Shown piece by piece: positions 61,450 through 64,000 of a DNA stretch of 64,000 bases. Origin of the DNA: Chionis minor (Eukaryota; Chordata; Aves; Charadriiformes; Chionididae). The stretch's first letter is position 1. Every line of letters starts with the position of its first letter. A program made the translations under genes and the position numbers. The stretch is taken from contig VZSF01008221.1 of NCBI GenBank assembly GCA_013398295.1, forward strand, positions 1 to 64,000, written 5' to 3'. The notes beneath the pieces are model-generated. The model saw nothing but the letters and a program-made list of their open reading frames with translations, was not told where the DNA came from and made no database searches.

Positions 61450-62005
61450 CAGGGTTTTCCTAATGGCTCAGTCTTCCTTGCTGCAGTTAAATCCCTCTCC
61501 TTTCAGGGAAATTAGTCACAGCCATGGGGAACGGACTGTTCCTTCCTGTTCTGCAGCAGGCTTTCATGCATATAAAGACTGTTGAACATCTCCTTCAGTT
61601 GTGTCCTTTTAAGGACAGACATCCCTGTTCATTCCGTTTATTCCCATACATTCGCTTTTCTGATGATTCTCACTGCTTTCTGTGGTCCGTATTGTCCTGA
61701 GAACAGTGCCCAAAGCTGAATGCAGGGCTCCGTTCAAGGTGAACGCAACAACATCTATTTGAGGTCTTATTCCTAGTTATACACCTGCCCAGCTCTTTCC
61801 CGTTCTGCCGCGGTGCAATATCACTCCTGCAGCTGACAGTGCATGTTAGTCCTACACTAGGCAGAGCTTTTACCTACCTGGTTACTGTCCATCATACAAC
61901 AGGGCAACTGCTCGCTTCTCCCTGAACTATATACCTTGCACTTCTTAAACTCAAGTTTAACGTTCTTAACCGTGTTCCCCAGCCTGTTGGAACCCCTCCA
62001 AGTGT
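61450..62005 (-). mobile_element. ancient CR1-type LINE remnant
   Basis: Reverse-complement order of an old CR1: TAAAGACTGTTGAACATCTCC near 61574, CCTTTTAAGGACAGACATCC near 61604, TTCATTCCGTTTATTCCC near 61629, ATGATTCTCACTGCTTTCTGTGG near 61663, CAGTGCCCAAAGCTGAATGCAGG near 61705, and TATATACCTTGCACTTC near 61928. Strongly diverged, with no open frame and uncertain edges. Confidence 0.5.
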
Positions 62006-62202
62006 CATTTCACTGGATGAAGCATGCCATCCACTTTGCTACCCAAACCCTAACTGAAAGCACCAGCTACTGGACCTCCTTGTTCCCATCGTGGTAGAAT
62101 TGCTGTGTTTCATTCTGTGTGTGTGTAGGTTAAACCCTTCTGTGCTCTCTGACACATCTGCCTGCCAGGTCAAGGCAAGGTCATTCAAGCAAAAGTTGAT
62201 CC

Positions 62203-62467
62203 AATCACAGAATCACAGAATGTCAGGGATTGGAAGAGGCCTCTAGAGATCACCTTGTCCAACCCCCCTGCCAGAGCAGCTCCACCTACAGCAGGTGGCA
62301 CAGGATGGCGTCCAGGCTGGTTGGGAATGTCTCCAGAGTCAGAGACTCCGCCACCTCTCTGGGCAGCCTGTGCCAGTGCTCTGCCACCCTCAAAGGAAAG
62401 AAGTTCCTCCTCACGCTTAGGTGTAACTTCCTATGGTCAAGTTTGTGCCTGTTACCTCTTGTCCTAA
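62203..62467 (-). mobile_element. CR1 LINE 3-prime end
   Basis: Three tail octamers, then ATTGGAAGAGGCCTCTAGAG, CAGGTGGCACAGGATGGCGTCC, TCTGGGCAGCCTGTGCCAGTGC and AAGAAGTTCCTCCTCACGC, ending near GTTACCTCTTGTCC. Same subfamily as 44504-44950 and highly similar over the shared part. Confidence 0.94.
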
Positions 62468-64000
62468 GTTGTAAAAGTTGTTCCCAGTTTATTTCTGAAT
62501 TGCCTCCAGGATAGGGGGCAAGGGGAAGCAGGATGGATGAATGCTTCTTCCAAGAAGTGTAACGCCCTGTTCCTGCACATGTGCGTTTTGAATTTATTTA
62601 CAGCCCAGAGGCACTCTGTAACGGTGATTGCCCATCCTTTTCTAAACAAGCTTTGGGGCAGGTACTCGGGAGACCCTGACTGATCTCCCGGCCCTGCTCT
62701 GGCTCTCCTTCTGGCCCCCGCTGTGTCCAGACTCCAGGCAAGGCTGATAGGTTCAAGTTGGGCTTTTAAGTGCCAGAGTCACTCCAGGCTTCCTTTGCAG
62801 GTACTGGAAAGAAATGGGCGTCACCTAAACCGGACTTCTAGGACAGGAGGGAAAAGCAACCTCCACAGAGGGAGCCTGAGAGGATTAGCCACTCTTTAGA
62901 TGTCAGATGTGCCAGGTCAGAGGATCCAGATCAGAGTCGGTGCTACCCTGCTTGTCTCAGATCCCACCTTGCAGGCACTTGGATACAGTCTGCATTACAA
63001 TCTCACACCCCACTGCATTCCATTGGCCCTTGCAATTCCACTTATTATATGACATTGAATAATAATGGTAGAGGAAAGGTGAGAAATATTTATTGGAGAT
63101 TTTGCATTGCGCGTGTTTCTCATCAGAGACTTTACGGCTGAGGGAGTCTCGTGCCAGATCTAAGTGCTCCAGCCACTGCTCCCTCCAAAGAAATTATCGG
63201 TAACATATTCTAGAGTATGTTTTTGCAGTGTAATATTTGCCAGTGTCACTACCCATTAAATCCTAGCCTTTGTCTTTGGTAAATAACATTTATTTATAAG
63301 GTGTAACAGCAGTTTTCACTTTGTAGTTAGCAATGGGTTCCATAGCTTATATATGCTTGTGTGTAAAAGCAAAAAGGAAAAAATATCAATACTTTCTTGA
63401 AAGCTGAGCAAAAAGGTAAGGTGGGGAGAGGGGAGAGAAAGTGTTAAACATTGCCAATATTTCTTTGCTAATTTAAAATGGGAAATGTTTTGTATACAAT
63501 TTACAGACTACTGTTCTCTGTATCAAAGAAACAAAATAGGCACACCTGATTTACTTTGAAATAGTCACAATAATACTAGCAGTGGAGATTGAGTTGTGCT
63601 GCATGACCCATGCTGGAGTGAACATACGCGGTGTCATGTATACTTCTCTAGAAACATGAACTCTTTTTTGTACCAGCTCCCCATACAGTCAGTGAAGAGA
63701 GATGCTCAGCTGCCTGTTGGAGTTGACCGGCTCTGACTGAGTTTTAGATGTCTAAGTGGACTGTGATGAATCCCACCTTAACTTTATTTTGTGATGCATC
63801 ACTGAAGTAGAGGACAAAGAGAGGAATGTTGGAAAGAGTGCTCATATGACTAGTGGAAAATGTTATATCCATGGCAAACACAACTGATACATCAGTATAG
63901 ACCTAATGTAATAAAGCCAAGAGCATACTTTTTTCTAATAAAAAGCTTGGAAAATGTACATCTCATTGTATTATGACTAACACAATACAGTGTTGCTGAT
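62468..64000. other. unique stretch, nothing recognised
   Basis: No repeat family or gene recognised to the window end. AT-rich after 63000. Confidence 0.4.

Noticed and set aside
1..64000. tRNA, rRNA, snRNA, CRISPR, phage or plasmid features
   Set aside because: None seen. The direct repeats present are CR1 tails, simple repeats, or the false duplication.

Overview
This window is vertebrate nuclear DNA from a bird. It contains more than twenty CR1 (chicken-repeat-1) LINE fragments with the typical avian 3-prime tail built on the octamer ATTCTGTG/ATTCTATG, plus two solo LTRs of endogenous-retrovirus type whose ends and internal order fit common avian ERVs. No bacterial, phage, plasmid or CRISPR-like feature is present. 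No multi-exon gene can be recognised. Host coding content is limited to a few short splice-flanked candidate exons that I cannot name. The long open frames are either CR1 ORF2 debris or unremarkable chance frames.

Layout. 1-5.7 kb: AT-rich unique sequence, a solo LTR (1893-2414), and a 1.1-kb direct duplication split by a single N at 3660, which is probably an assembly artefact. 5.7-24.8 kb: mostly unique sequence, with a CR1 endonuclease-domain fragment (about 5.7-6.0), a CR1 with an open RT-C-terminal frame (10.9-11.8, minus), an old CR1 (14.3-15.1, plus), a weak old CR1 (19.7-19.9), a candidate coding exon (21782-21857) and an ancient CR1 (about 23.3-23.7). 24.8-41 kb: CR1s at 24.9, 30.3-31.6 (the longest single copy, carrying RT motifs), an ancient CR1 at 32.4-33.0, CR1 pieces at 35.6 and 37.9, and a second solo LTR (40564-41034). 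41.5-53.4 kb: the densest repeat section. It includes an old CR1 interrupted by a younger CR1 (47.4-48.9), two CR1s abutting head to tail at about 48.9, an inverted CR1 pair (51.6-52.3) and stacked minus-strand CR1s (52.9-53.4). 53.4-57.4 kb is nearly repeat-free. 57.4-58.15 kb is a plus-strand CR1 running straight into a GC- and CpG-rich island (about 58.2-58.8 kb) with an 89-base gap. This island is the best candidate promoter in the window. The right end has an ancient CR1 (about 61.5-62.0) and a younger one (62.2-62.5).

How it fits together: the window looks like intergenic or large-intron avian DNA shaped by CR1 retrotransposition over a long period, from decayed amniote-age copies to copies whose reading frames are still partly open. 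The one likely regulatory element is the CpG island. Repeat families were recognised from remembered consensus structure, not from a search, so subfamily names are not given. Repeat edges are usually good to about 10-40 bases, and less for the ancient copies.
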